DNA of 38,918 bases from CALJIC01 sp039805565 (GCA_039805565.1 JBDLTZ010000199.1:1-38918), one strand, 5' to 3'; shown: positions 6,888 through 15,772, counted from the first letter of the stretch. The notes: generated from the letters alone by a model not told the origin. Numbers and translations: made by a program.

Positions 6888-7772
6888 TCACATTCCAGCG
6901 CGCAGCTCGCGCACCAACGCCCCCGCGGCGGCCGAGAGCGGGCGCCCCCGGGCGCGCGCCACGCTGTAGGTGCGCGTATCGTCCCCGCCGCCCATAGCCA
7001 GCGCCCGCAGCGTGCCCGCCGCCACCTCGCGCTCCACGGCGATCGTCTGCACCAGTGCCACCCCCAGGCCCGCCTCGACGCTGCGCTTGATCGCCTCGGT
7101 CTCGCCCAGCAGGATGACCTCCTCGCCGGCGAGCGCCGCCGAGCCGAGCAGCCGCTCGATCGTGGCGTGCAGCGCCGATCCGGGCTCGCGCGTGAGCAGC
7201 GTGCGCTCGGGCAGCTCCGCCAGGTCCACCGACGCGCGCGCAGCCCAGGGGTCGTCGGGCGCCACAATCACCACCAGCCGATCGTGCATGAACGGCTCGA
7301 CCTCCACGCCGTCGCGCTCGGCCGGCGAACCCACCAGGCCGATCTCCACCGCCCCGCCCGCCACCAGCTCCAGCAGCTCGGCAGTGTTGCCCACGGTGAT
7401 GCGCGCCTGGAGCTGCGGGTGCCGCTCGCGGAAGCGCCGCAGCAGGCCCGGCAGCAGGTAGGTGGCCAGCGTGTGGCCCACCCCGAGCCGCAGCGTGCGG
7501 TCAGCCACCCCGGCCGCGTCGCGAGCCGCCTCGGCCGCCTCATCGGCCAGGGCCAGCAGCCGCTCGGCGTACGGGAGCAGCGCCTCCCCCGCCGGGGTGA
7601 GACGCTGCCGGCGCGTCTGCCGCTCCACCAACTGCGCGCCGAGCTGCGCCTCGAGCGCGGCAAGCTGCTGCGAGACAGTGGGCTGGGTCATATGCAGCAG
7701 GTCGGCTGCGCGCGTGAAGTTCCCCGTGCGCGCAATCACCGTGAAGATGCGCAGCTTGTGCAAGTCCACCAT
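6888..7772 (-). CDS. LysR-family transcriptional regulator
   Basis: This 294-aa LysR-type regulator has an N-terminal winged helix-turn-helix (about residues 3-62, including FTRAADLLHMTQPTVSQQLAALE) and a periplasmic-binding-like effector domain (about 90-290). The start at ATG 7772 (MVDLHKLRIF) matches where LysR proteins normally begin and has a GGGGGTGG stretch upstream; starts further upstream add arginine-rich residues absent from the family. It is divergent from the HEAT/SH3 gene at 8011, with a 238-nt shared region that contains a promoter pointing right. LysR proteins often control a divergent neighbour and themselves, so the 8011-11996 genes are candidate targets. The effector is unknown. 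Confidence 0.92.
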   Translation of the reverse strand: MVDLHKLRIFTVIARTGNFTRAADLLHMTQPTVSQQLAALEAQLGAQLVERQTRRQRLTPAGEALLPYAERLLALADEAAEAARDAAGVADRTLRLGVGHTLATYLLPGLLRRFRERHPQLQARITVGNTAELLELVAGGAVEIGLVGSPAERDGVEVEPFMHDRLVVIVAPDDPWAARASVDLAELPERTLLTREPGSALHATIERLLGSAALAGEEVILLGETEAIKRSVEAGLGVALVQTIAVEREVAAGTLRALAMGGGDDTRTYSVARARGRPLSAAAGALVRELRAGM

Positions 7773-7849
7773 CCACCCCCGTCGTTCCGGCCGCCACGTA
7801 CGATGCATGATAGCGCACCGGAGGCTTCGTGGCGCGCCTGGGCGCAGCA

Positions 7850-7879
7850 TTGACGCCCCCCCTACCACGATGCTACAAT
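7850..7879 (+). promoter_or_regulatory. Sigma-70-type promoter for the HEAT/SH3-mltG gene group
   Basis: TTGACG (7850-7855) and TACAAT (7874-7879) are separated by 18 nt, and TGC directly before the -10 gives an extended -10. Transcription would start near 7886, leaving a leader of about 125 nt before the ATG at 8011. That leader contains the inverted heptamer element at 7954-8000. Confidence 0.6.
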
Positions 7880-7953
7880 GCCAGAGCCTATGCGGACAAG
7901 ATGCTGAAAATCACTGCGTCATCACTCATGGTGCCGAGAACAAGTGGTGGGAA

Positions 7954-8000
7954 CTGAGAGCCGAGAGCAGAGTCCCGCGCTCAGCTCTCAGTACTCAGCA
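7954..8000. repeat. Inverted heptamer tracts in the 5' leader
   Basis: CTGAGAG and CCGAGAG lie in tandem at 7954-7967. CTCAGCT, CTCAGTA and CTCAGCA lie in tandem at 7980-8000. The two tracts are inverted relative to each other (11 of 12 bases pair over 7954-7965 with 7980-7991), giving a hairpin that ends 10 nt before the downstream ATG, next to the GGAG ribosome-binding site. The right arm uses the same CTCAGNN unit as the array at the left end of the window. Confidence 0.7.
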
Positions 8001-8010
8001 CTGGAGAGCG

Positions 8011-9126
8011 ATGGAAAACCAAGAGCGAACACCAGAGGACGAGCCCGGCGAGGATCGGGGCGGCCAGACGACCGGCGTAGGCCAGGTGGTACAGAGCCTC
8101 ACGCGGGTCACGCGCCAGCTCCCCGCCGCACCCGAGCGTATGGCCGGCGCCACCGTGGCCACCGCCGCCCAGCGCGAGCGCATCGCGATGCTGATCACCG
8201 CGCTCGGCGACCCCGAGCACCCCCTGCACCATCGCGCCGCCGACGATCTCGCGGCGCTCGGCGAGGCGGCGGTGCCGGCGCTCAACGAAGCGCTGCGCCC
8301 CCACCGGCCATGGCTCACCTCCTACCGCGCGGCCGAGGCCCTGGGCCAGATCGGGGACGGCCGCGCCGCCGGGCCGCTGCTCGAGGCGCTGCGCCACCCC
8401 AACAGCAATGTGCGCTGGAGCGCGATCCGCGCCCTGGCTAGCGTGGGCGACGCCCGCGCTATCCTCGAGCTGCGCCGCGTGGCGCGCGAGGACCGCGGCA
8501 AGACGACCTGGGGCGAGCCGGTGTCCGGCGCGGCCCAGAGCGCTCTGGACCAGATGCAGAGCCGCAACATGCTGCTGCGCGGTGCCGACCTGATCAAGAC
8601 GGCGGTGGCCTGCGTCCTCATGCTGGTCTCGCTGATCGTCGCCTACAGCGTCGTCACGAACCTGCGAGAGGAGCTCAGCCGCATCGGCCAGGTATCAGCC
8701 AGCGACGCCGGTCCGATCGTCCGGACCGCCCTTCCCACCGAGACGCCGGCCCCCACCGATGTGCCCGAACCTACGCCGGCCCCGGCGGCGGCCGCAGACC
8801 CGGCCGCCACGCCGGGCGCACTGTCCGCAGATGGGGGCGCGGCGGGGCTCGGGGCGATCATCACCTCGGGCAACGTCCGCGCCACGCCGCAGCGCGAGGC
8901 CGACAACGTCATCGGTGCGGTGAGCGAGGGGGATGAGGTGGTCTTCGTGGCGACCACACCCGACGGCGAGTGGTACCGCGTCCGCCTCGGCGAGCGCCGC
9001 GCCGCCGGGTCGCGCATCGACAGCCCCGACGGCTCCGGCTGGGTGGCCGCATCGCTGCTCACCGAGCCGCCGGCGGAGCTGCCCGTGGAGGAGCTCGCCC
9101 CTCCAGCCCCCACGACCAACCCGTAG
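8011..9126 (+). CDS. HEAT-repeat, membrane-anchored SH3b-domain protein
   Basis: The 371-aa protein has a likely cytoplasmic HEAT/PBS-lyase-like repeat region (about residues 55-180, with units such as AADDLAALGEAAVPAL, AAEALGQIGDGRAAGPL and AIRALASVGDARAI). One membrane helix lies at about 194-215, followed by a Pro/Thr/Ala-rich stalk (about 240-272) and a bacterial SH3 domain (about 281-352; GNVRATPQREADNVIGAVSEGDEV, WYRVRL, GWVAASLL). SH3b domains commonly bind cell-wall peptides. With mltG following 62 nt downstream, an envelope or peptidoglycan role is likely, but the exact function is unknown. ATG 8011 is chosen because GGAG lies 4 nt upstream; the open frame extends upstream only through non-coding leader. 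Confidence 0.85.
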   Translation: MENQERTPEDEPGEDRGGQTTGVGQVVQSLTRVTRQLPAAPERMAGATVATAAQRERIAMLITALGDPEHPLHHRAADDLAALGEAAVPALNEALRPHRPWLTSYRAAEALGQIGDGRAAGPLLEALRHPNSNVRWSAIRALASVGDARAILELRRVAREDRGKTTWGEPVSGAAQSALDQMQSRNMLLRGADLIKTAVACVLMLVSLIVAYSVVTNLREELSRIGQVSASDAGPIVRTALPTETPAPTDVPEPTPAPAAAADPAATPGALSADGGAAGLGAIITSGNVRATPQREADNVIGAVSEGDEVVFVATTPDGEWYRVRLGERRAAGSRIDSPDGSGWVAASLLTEPPAELPVEELAPPAPTTNP

Positions 9127-9139
9127 AACTCACCCCGCC

Positions 9140-9171
9140 GGAGCGGGCGGCCGCCACGGCCGCGGCGCTCC
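9140..9171. other. Intercistronic hairpin before mltG
   Basis: GGAGCG (9140-9145) pairs with CGCTCC (9166-9171), enclosing further self-complementary GC-rich sequence. It sits between the SH3b gene stop and the mltG ribosome-binding site, with no T tract, so it could tune mRNA stability rather than terminate transcription. Confidence 0.35.
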
Positions 9172-9188
9172 CGCCAGAAGGAGGATAG

Positions 9189-10271
9189 GTGCTCTCAAAG
9201 ACGCTCCGCGCCCTGTTCCTCGGCGTCGCCCTCGTGTCGCTCACTGTGGCCTGCGCGGGCTACACCCTGCTCAGCGAGGTGCGCCGCCCGGCGAGCGCGA
9301 ATGATACCCCTGTGGAGTTCATCGTCGAGTCCGGCGACTCCACCACTCAGATCGCCACGCGCCTGCGTGACGAGGACCTGATCCGCCAGCCGCTGCTGTT
9401 CAACCTGCTGGTGCGGATGCAGGGGATGGAGGGCAAGCTCCAGGCCGGCCGCTACATCCTCCGGCCGAACATGACCATGAGCGAGATAATCGCCGCGCTC
9501 CAGAACAGCCGCGTCGAGGAGATCCAGATCACCATCCGCGAGGGCGCCCGCCTGGAGGAGATCGCGCAGCAGCTTGGGTCCGCCGGCCTGATCAACGTCA
9601 CCGAGGAGGAGTTCCTGCGCCTCGCCCGCGACGGCGCCGCCTTCCAGCCGGCGCACTTCCTGCTCAGCAGCCTGCCCGCCGGCGCGAGCCTCGAGGGCTA
9701 CCTGTTCCCCGACACCTACCGCTTCGCGGTGACCGCCACCGCCCAGGAGGTCGTCGAGACGATGCTGGGCCGCTTCGATGAGCAGTACGCCTCGTTCGAG
9801 ACGGAGATCACGGTGAGCGGCGCCGATGTGCACGACATCGTGACAATGGCCTCGATCGTGCAGCGCGAGGCCGCGCGCGAAGACGAGATGCCGAAGATCG
9901 CGGCGGTGTTCTGGAACCGCCTCAAGCCAGAGTACCAGGGCGAGGTAGCCGGCAGGCTCGGCGCCGACCCGACGGTGCAGTATGTGCTCGGGCAACGGGG
10001 CAACTGGTGGCCGAAGCTGGACTCGCTCACCGCCGATGAGATCAACAGCATCGCCAGCCCGTACAACACGCGCGCCAACCCCGGCCTCCCGCCCGGGCCG
10101 ATCAGCAGCCCCGGCCTGAGCGCGCTGCGCGCGGCCGCCCGGCCGGACAGCTCCGCCACCTACCTGTACTTCGTCGCGTCCTGCACCAACCCCGGCGCAC
10201 ACAACTTCGCGGCCAACTTCGAGGAGTTCCAGCGCTTCGAGCAAGAGTACCTCCAGTGCGCGTCGCGCTAG
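9189..10271 (+). CDS. mltG: Endolytic murein transglycosylase MltG (YceG family)
   Basis: MltG cleaves nascent glycan strands at the membrane and helps set peptidoglycan strand length. The 360-aa protein has an N-terminal membrane anchor (about residues 7-28), a LysM-like region (FIVESGDSTTQIATRLRDE, LQAGRYILRPNMT), and the catalytic YceG domain with EGYLFPDTYRF, ASIVQREA (Glu227 aligns with the catalytic Glu218 of E. coli MltG), a DPTVQY motif, and YNTRANPGLPPGPISSPG near the C-terminus. The position just before the catalytic Glu pair holds Gln (QRE) where E. coli has EKE, but the key Glu is kept. GTG at 9189 follows AAGGAGG. It is placed between the SH3b envelope protein and aroE. Confidence 0.95.
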   Translation: MLSKTLRALFLGVALVSLTVACAGYTLLSEVRRPASANDTPVEFIVESGDSTTQIATRLRDEDLIRQPLLFNLLVRMQGMEGKLQAGRYILRPNMTMSEIIAALQNSRVEEIQITIREGARLEEIAQQLGSAGLINVTEEEFLRLARDGAAFQPAHFLLSSLPAGASLEGYLFPDTYRFAVTATAQEVVETMLGRFDEQYASFETEITVSGADVHDIVTMASIVQREAAREDEMPKIAAVFWNRLKPEYQGEVAGRLGADPTVQYVLGQRGNWWPKLDSLTADEINSIASPYNTRANPGLPPGPISSPGLSALRAAARPDSSATYLYFVASCTNPGAHNFAANFEEFQRFEQEYLQCASR

Positions 10272-10295
10272 GGCTCATCCACACAGCACAAGGTT

Positions 10296-10362
10296 TGGAG
10301 GACGCTGCGCCCTCCAGAAGCATAGAGGGGGATTGCTACGGGGGGATATGCCCCCCGCCCCT
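10296..10362. repeat. Two hairpin elements between mltG and aroE
   Basis: TGGAGG (10296-10301) pairs with CCTCCA (10311-10316). Just downstream CGGGGGG (10339-10345) pairs with CCCCCCG (10351-10357), followed by another CCCC run (10358-10361). The second is the G-tract/C-tract/C-tract type seen elsewhere in the window. Neither is followed by a T tract. They fill most of the 107-nt gap. Confidence 0.6.
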
Positions 10363-10378
10363 ACCATAAGAGCGCTTT

Positions 10379-11236
10379 ATGCCCACACACATCCCGCCAG
10401 GAACAATGCTCCTCGCCGGCGTGATCGGCGACCCGGTGGCCCACAGCCGATCGCCCGCCATGCACAACGCCGCATTCGCGCACCTGGGCTTCCCGGCGCG
10501 CTATGAGCGCTGGCACACCCCCGCGGCCGAGCTCCCGACGCGCGTGGCCTCGCTCCGCAACGAGGGCGCGCTCGGCGCCAACGTCACCCTGCCGCATAAG
10601 ATCGCCGTCATCCCGCTGCTGGATCGGCTCGACCCCTACGCCGAACGCATCGGCGCGGTCAACACGATCGTCCGCGAGGAGGGCGGCCAGCTCGCCGGCT
10701 ACAACACCGACGCCCCGGCGGTGGTGGGCACCTTGCGGGCTGCCGGCCTCGAGCTCGCCGGCGCCACGGTGGTGATCCTCGGCGCGAGCGGCGCGGCCCG
10801 CGCGGCGGCCTTCGCCCTGGCCGACGACGCGGCACAGATCACGCTCGTCAACCGCACCCTCGAGCGCGCCGAGGAGCTGGCCGCCGACGTGCTCGCCGCC
10901 AGCAACCGCGATGACCTCCGGCTGCACGCGCTCACCCCAGACGACGAAGAGCTCGACGCGGTGCTGGCCGGCACTACTCTGCTGGTCAACGCCACCTCGC
11001 TCGGCTGGCACGGCGACGAGACGCCGCTGCGGGGGGAGCTCATTCCGCCGGGCGCGCTGGTGTTCGATATGGTCTACCGTGAGACCCGGCTGCTGCGCGA
11101 GGCGGCGGGCCGCGGCGCCCGCACCCTCGATGGGCTGGATATGCTGGTCCGCCAGGCAGGGCTAGCGTTCGAGCGCTGGACTGAGCGCGAGGCGCCGCTG
11201 GACGTGATGCGGGACGCGCTGAGGCGCGATTCTTGA
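10379..11236 (+). CDS. aroE: Shikimate dehydrogenase (NADP+)
   Basis: AroE reduces 3-dehydroshikimate to shikimate in aromatic amino acid synthesis. The 285-aa protein has the substrate domain motifs GVIGDPVAHSRSPAMHN, NVTLPHK with catalytic Lys74, and AVNTI...GYNTDA with Asp111. The NADP-binding loop (ILGASGAARAAA) and the C-terminal MLVRQAG motif follow. ATG 10379 has only a weak purine stretch (AAGAG) upstream. A second in-frame ATG at 10406, two residues from the conserved GVIG block, is a plausible alternative and would shorten the N-terminus by nine residues. The prepilin peptidase gene begins 13 nt after the stop, so they are probably cotranscribed. Confidence 0.95.
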   Translation: MPTHIPPGTMLLAGVIGDPVAHSRSPAMHNAAFAHLGFPARYERWHTPAAELPTRVASLRNEGALGANVTLPHKIAVIPLLDRLDPYAERIGAVNTIVREEGGQLAGYNTDAPAVVGTLRAAGLELAGATVVILGASGAARAAAFALADDAAQITLVNRTLERAEELAADVLAASNRDDLRLHALTPDDEELDAVLAGTTLLVNATSLGWHGDETPLRGELIPPGALVFDMVYRETRLLREAAGRGARTLDGLDMLVRQAGLAFERWTEREAPLDVMRDALRRDS

Positions 11237-11249
11237 CCCTGGAGCGTAT

Positions 11250-11996
11250 ATGACGCCAGCCACCCTGCTCGTCTTCGCGCTCGGCCTGGCCCTCGGCGCG
11301 CTGCTCAACATCGTGGTGATCCGGCTGCCGCGCGAGGGGACGATGGGCGGCTGGCCGCGCTGCGTGCGCTGCGGAAGGCCGCTGGCCTGGTGGCAGCTCC
11401 TACCGCTCGTGGGGTGGCTGGCGCAGGGCGGGCGGGCGCGCTGCTGCGGCCGGGCGCTGCCCTGGATCTTCCCGCTGATCGAGCTCGTCACCGGCGCGTC
11501 GCTGGCGCTGCTCTACGCGCGCTATGGCCTCACCGCGCCGTTCTTCTACCTCGCGTTCGTCGCCGCCGTGCTGATCGTCACCGGCGCGATCGACTGGCTG
11601 CACCGCTTTATCTACACCTTCGTCATCCTCGGCGGCGCGCTGATCGCGCTTGTCGTGTCGCCGTTCATCACGCGCCACAGCCTCCCGAACGCGCTGGTGG
11701 GCGCGCTAGTGGCCGGCTTCATCTTCGCGATCTTCTTCGCCCTGGCACGCGCCATGTACCCCGCGAAGTCGGCGCCCTTCGGCCTGGGCGACGTCTACCT
11801 GGCGATCTTCATCGGCGCCGCCGTGGGCATCACGAACCTTATGCCGGCGATCTTCTACGGCATGCTCCTGGCGGGCATCTTCTCGGCCGCGCTCATCCTG
11901 CTGCGCCGCGTCGGCCGCGCCACCCCCGAGTACATCTCCTACGGCACGTTCCTCTGCGTCGGCGCGCTCGGCTACCTGCTCGTGCGCGGGCTATAG
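11250..11996 (+). CDS. Prepilin leader peptidase/N-methyltransferase (A24 family)
   Basis: This polytopic membrane aspartyl protease removes the leader of type IV prepilins or pseudopilins and can N-methylate the new N-terminus. The 248-aa protein has an N-terminal cysteine region (Cys38, Cys41, Cys65, Cys66; PRCVRCGRPL ... RARCCGRAL) and six to seven membrane helices. The two catalytic aspartates are Asp115 (AIDWLHRFI) and Asp181 (GLGDVYL, the GxGD motif). ATG 11250 is preceded by GGAG at 5 nt. The usual first-Asp motif is followed by IYT rather than IPD, a mild variation. No pilin or pilus-assembly gene lies in this window, so its substrates are elsewhere. Confidence 0.92.
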   Translation: MTPATLLVFALGLALGALLNIVVIRLPREGTMGGWPRCVRCGRPLAWWQLLPLVGWLAQGGRARCCGRALPWIFPLIELVTGASLALLYARYGLTAPFFYLAFVAAVLIVTGAIDWLHRFIYTFVILGGALIALVVSPFITRHSLPNALVGALVAGFIFAIFFALARAMYPAKSAPFGLGDVYLAIFIGAAVGITNLMPAIFYGMLLAGIFSAALILLRRVGRATPEYISYGTFLCVGALGYLLVRGL

Positions 11997-12205
11997 CCCT
12001 TCCGTGCGCGCGCGTGACAAGTCTGTTACAGATCGCCGCACCGCCGCACCGCGCAATGAACAAAGCGTCACGCTACGACTATTCTTCGTATGATAAGATG
12101 GTGCGTACTGTCACACCCAAGACCCTTCTCCCTTCTGTCTCAAAGCTCTACGCCTGAAGCAGGGCAGTCACGCCACGACGCGTGTGTCGGAGGGATGGAA
12201 ACGGT

Positions 12206-15200
12206 ATGCACACACGAACGACGCTTCTGCTCACCCTGCTGATCTTCGTGGCACTGTCGCCGCTGCCGCCCGGCACGCTGGCGGCTGCCCACCCCGAACC
12301 TCCCCCAATCATCCTCCCTGACCCGCTGGCCGGGCGGAGCACGACATCAGGCGAAGCGGTCTCGCGCCCGATCACCATCATGCTTGAGCTCACGACGCCG
12401 CTGCCACCCACCGAGGCTGCCCCTGCGGTTGCGTCGCGCGCGCTCGCGCAGATTGCGACCAGTCAGAGCGACCTGCGCCAACGCCTGGCCGCGCTCGGGG
12501 TGCCGATCCTCTTTCAGACCCGCGCCGCCTACAGCGGGGTAGCGGTCGCCGCGCGCCCAGACCAGCTCCAGGCCCTCCGCAATCTACCGGGCGTAGCCGC
12601 CGCTCGCGTCATCCCGCCCAAGGCGCGCGCCGCCACCACAGCCGCCGAGGTGGTGGGCGCGGCGCGCCTCTGGAGCGCCGCCCGCCGCCAGCTCCTCGGC
12701 CAGGGCGTCCGCATCGGCGTTATCGACAGCGGCATCGATTACACCCACGCCACCTTCGGCGGCCCGGGGACGAGCGCGGCATTCCTCGCCAACACCCCCC
12801 AGATCGTCGAGCCCGGCTCATTCCCCACGGCCAAGGTCGTCGGCGGCCTGGACCTCGTAGGCGACGCCTACGACGCGAGCGGCGTCGAGGGCACCCTGAC
12901 ACCCTCCCCCGACCCAGACCCGCTCGACTGCGGGGGGCACGGGACCCAGGTGGCGAGCGTAGCCGCGGGCTACGGCGTAGACGCGTCGGGCGCGCCCTAC
13001 CGTGGCGGCTACGGCCCCGACACGCCCTTCGCCGAGCTCAGGGTCAGCCCCGGCATCGCGCCGGAGTCCGGCCTCGTTGCGCTGAAGGTCTTCGGCTGCC
13101 GCGGCACGACGGCCTTCCTGACCGAGGCGATCGACTACGCGATCGACCCCAACGGCGACGGCCTCACGGCCGACCGGCTGGTAGACGTGCTCACGATCTC
13201 GCTCGGCTCGCCCTTCGGCGGCGCGGGGGACCCAGACGCAGTGGCGGTGGACCGGGCGGTGCAGGCCGGCGTGGTGGTGGTAGTCGCGGCCGGCGGCTCG
13301 GGGGTGAGGACTGCGCTCCCCGACGGGATCGGCGATGTCTTCTACGCGATCTCCTCGCCCGCCAGCGCCGAGCTCGCGATCGCCGTGGGCGCGTCGCAAG
13401 GCACACCCGACGCCGCGGACGACACGCTCGCGCCCTTCAGCCCGCGAGGCCCGCAGCAGGGCGGCGCCCTGAAGCCGGATATCGTCGCCCCCGGGGTGAA
13501 CATCCTGACGGCCGCGGTGGGCAGCGGCAGCGGCGGCATCACCGCCAGCGGAACATCGGTGGCCGCACCCCAGGTGGCCGGAGCGGCCGCGCTCCTTCGC
13601 CAGCTCCACCCCGGCTGGGCGCCCGCGCAAGTCAAGTCGGCCCTCACAACGAGCGCCACCCCACTGCTCACCACCGCCGACGCGCCCTACCCGCCCTCGC
13701 TGGCTGGCGCGGGGCGCCTCGCGGTCGAGCCCCTGTCGCGTCTCGAGGTGCTGGCCTACCCGGCAGAGCAGCCGGGCGACACCGGCCTCGCGTTCGGCGC
13801 ACCCTGGCTCACAGCACCGGCGGAGCTCCAGCGCGACCTGACGATCGAGAACACTGGCTCCGTCGAGCGCAGCGTGCGCCTTGAGGCCGTCACGACGACG
13901 AGCGAGCCCGGTGTTCAGGTGAGCGTTCCGGCTACGTCGCTGCTGGTGCCGCCCAAGAGCAGCATCCGTGTCCCGGTGGTGCTGTCGGTCCAGCCACAGC
14001 TGCTCGACAACACGCCGGACCGCGCCACCGCGCTCACCCAGGGCGGCTTCTACCGCTACTACCTCGCCGAGCACGGTGGCTACGTGCGAGTGATCACATC
14101 GGCGGGGTCCAGGGTGCGCGTGGGCCATGTCGCCGGCGTCGGCGACATCGAGGTCACAGTCGGCCCGGAGTCCCTCAGGAGCACGCTGAACCGCGGCGCG
14201 GTCAGCAAGTACATCACGGTGGCGCCCGGCGCGCAGGAGATCCGCGTGCGTGCGGCCGGCGCCGCCCCCGACGCCCCGCCGCTGCTTGTCCAGCCGGTCA
14301 ATCTGACCGACGGCCAGGATGTCACGCTGGTGGTCTCGGGCCGCCCCGGCGCGCTCCGGCTGAGCCAGGTTACGGAGGCCCAGGCCGCCCCGCCCGCAGG
14401 CGCCGCGCGCGTGCTGCTTCACAACGCCGACCCGTACGGCGACGGCTCGGCGCTTGACTTCTACGTGGACGGTGCGCTGGTCGCGGCCGGGGTGACTCCG
14501 GGCGGAGCAGAGGAGGCGGCAGTGGCGGGAGGGCAGCGCGGCTTCCGCGCGGTGCGGGCCGGCGAACCCCTGGGCCAGAGCGGCCTCGCCGCGCGATCCT
14601 TCACCGCCGAGGCCGGCCAGCAGTTCGTCCTCAGCGTCGGCACCACCGCCCTCTGGGCGCGGGCGGCTGCCCAGAGCCCGGCGCGCGCCCCGAACGTGCA
14701 GGTCGCCCGCGTCCCGTTCCAGGTCTTCCCCAAGGCCGCGTCCCAGAGCGCGGCGACAGCCGGGGCCGTGCTGGTGCCGGCGAGCGCGTCGGCCGCGCAG
14801 GTCTCGCTGCGCAACACCGGCGCCCGCCGAGGCCCGGCAACCCCCGGCGCGCTGCCCCAGGCCGCGCTCGTCAGCGGCTTCTCACTCGACCCCGGCGGTA
14901 TCAGCGGGCCGAACACAGCGCTGCCCCCCGCGCAGCGCGCCGCGGACCTCCAGTACGTCGGCGTCTCGAGCAACCTGCCCATCACGCAGGGTCAGGACCC
15001 GCACAACCAGGTCATGTTCTTCGGCATCTCCAGCTTCCAGCCCTGGTCCACGCCGAACGAGGTCGAGTTCCGCATCTACATCGACACCAACCGGGACAGC
15101 ACGGCGGACTTCGTCCTGGTGACGATGACACTCGGCTCGCGGCTCGACTCACCGCCGAACGACGTGTTCATCAGCAGGCTCTACCGCTTCACGGACGCGG

Positions 15201-15730
15201 GCGGGGTGGAGCCGACAGGTGGCATCAGCTTCTGGAACACACTCTCCGCATCGTCGGTGCCCGGCGTCACCACCGCCGGCCTCGACCCCGCACCCTTCAA
15301 CACCCGCGTCATGTTCACCGCGGCAAGCGTCGCCTCGCTTGGGCTGGAGCCAGGGCAGACGACGATCCGCTACTACGTCACCTCCCGCGCCCGCGACGCC
15401 GGCAGGTTCCTGCGCGTGGTGGACCGCGTCCCCTCGGCCGGCTACCTCGAGTACGACATCGGGTCCGACGCCGTAACGCCGATCAACCGGGATGTCACCC
15501 TTCTCGGCGCCCGGCCGCTGTTCCCCGACGTCGATGGGGGCGCGGTGAACATCGCCATCAATCAGACGAGGCTGGCAGAGCGCGGCAGCCAGCAGGTGCT
15601 GCTGCTCCACCACCACAACCCCCCCGAATCGCAGGCCGAGGTCGTCGTGATCCAGAGCAGCGCGCCGCAGCAGCTGGGCACTGTGCCCGCGTCGCCGCCG
15701 CTCGCGCTCCCGCTTGTGAGCGGCCCCTAG
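12206..15730 (+). CDS. Secreted subtilisin-like (S8) serine protease with DUF4397-like C-terminal domains
   Basis: This is a large exported subtilase of 1174 aa. A signal peptide (about residues 1-28, ending ...GTLAAA) precedes an inhibitor-like propeptide (about 50-145) and the S8 domain. The catalytic triad is Asp174 (IGVIDSGIDYTHATF), His245 (DCGGHGTQVASV) and Ser451 (SGTSVAAPQVAG). The residue normally serving as oxyanion-hole Asn (AAGNSG) is Gly364 here (AAGGSG), which would be expected to lower activity. Beyond about 530 lie beta-rich regions, two of which look like DUF4397 repeats (about 635-850), then a long C-terminal region without a membrane anchor or sorting motif. ATG 12206 is chosen at the signal peptide start; GGAGG lies rather far upstream. 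A GTG at 12182 in the same frame is an alternative. A TATGAT box at 12089-12094 could be part of its promoter. Confidence 0.88.
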   Translation: MHTRTTLLLTLLIFVALSPLPPGTLAAAHPEPPPIILPDPLAGRSTTSGEAVSRPITIMLELTTPLPPTEAAPAVASRALAQIATSQSDLRQRLAALGVPILFQTRAAYSGVAVAARPDQLQALRNLPGVAAARVIPPKARAATTAAEVVGAARLWSAARRQLLGQGVRIGVIDSGIDYTHATFGGPGTSAAFLANTPQIVEPGSFPTAKVVGGLDLVGDAYDASGVEGTLTPSPDPDPLDCGGHGTQVASVAAGYGVDASGAPYRGGYGPDTPFAELRVSPGIAPESGLVALKVFGCRGTTAFLTEAIDYAIDPNGDGLTADRLVDVLTISLGSPFGGAGDPDAVAVDRAVQAGVVVVVAAGGSGVRTALPDGIGDVFYAISSPASAELAIAVGASQGTPDAADDTLAPFSPRGPQQGGALKPDIVAPGVNILTAAVGSGSGGITASGTSVAAPQVAGAAALLRQLHPGWAPAQVKSALTTSATPLLTTADAPYPPSLAGAGRLAVEPLSRLEVLAYPAEQPGDTGLAFGAPWLTAPAELQRDLTIENTGSVERSVRLEAVTTTSEPGVQVSVPATSLLVPPKSSIRVPVVLSVQPQLLDNTPDRATALTQGGFYRYYLAEHGGYVRVITSAGSRVRVGHVAGVGDIEVTVGPESLRSTLNRGAVSKYITVAPGAQEIRVRAAGAAPDAPPLLVQPVNLTDGQDVTLVVSGRPGALRLSQVTEAQAAPPAGAARVLLHNADPYGDGSALDFYVDGALVAAGVTPGGAEEAAVAGGQRGFRAVRAGEPLGQSGLAARSFTAEAGQQFVLSVGTTALWARAAAQSPARAPNVQVARVPFQVFPKAASQSAATAGAVLVPASASAAQVSLRNTGARRGPATPGALPQAALVSGFSLDPGGISGPNTALPPAQRAADLQYVGVSSNLPITQGQDPHNQVMFFGISSFQPWSTPNEVEFRIYIDTNRDSTADFVLVTMTLGSRLDSPPNDVFISRLYRFTDAGGVEPTGGISFWNTLSASSVPGVTTAGLDPAPFNTRVMFTAASVASLGLEPGQTTIRYYVTSRARDAGRFLRVVDRVPSAGYLEYDIGSDAVTPINRDVTLLGARPLFPDVDGGAVNIAINQTRLAERGSQQVLLLHHHNPPESQAEVVVIQSSAPQQLGTVPASPPLALPLVSGP

Positions 15731-15772
15731 CGATTGGCGCGGCCGCCCACCGTGTCACGTCTGGTACTCCTG

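Noticed and set aside
12818..14422. 534-codon minus-strand open frame opposite the subtilase
   Set aside because: A shadow of the subtilase, which has clear catalytic motifs in its own frame.
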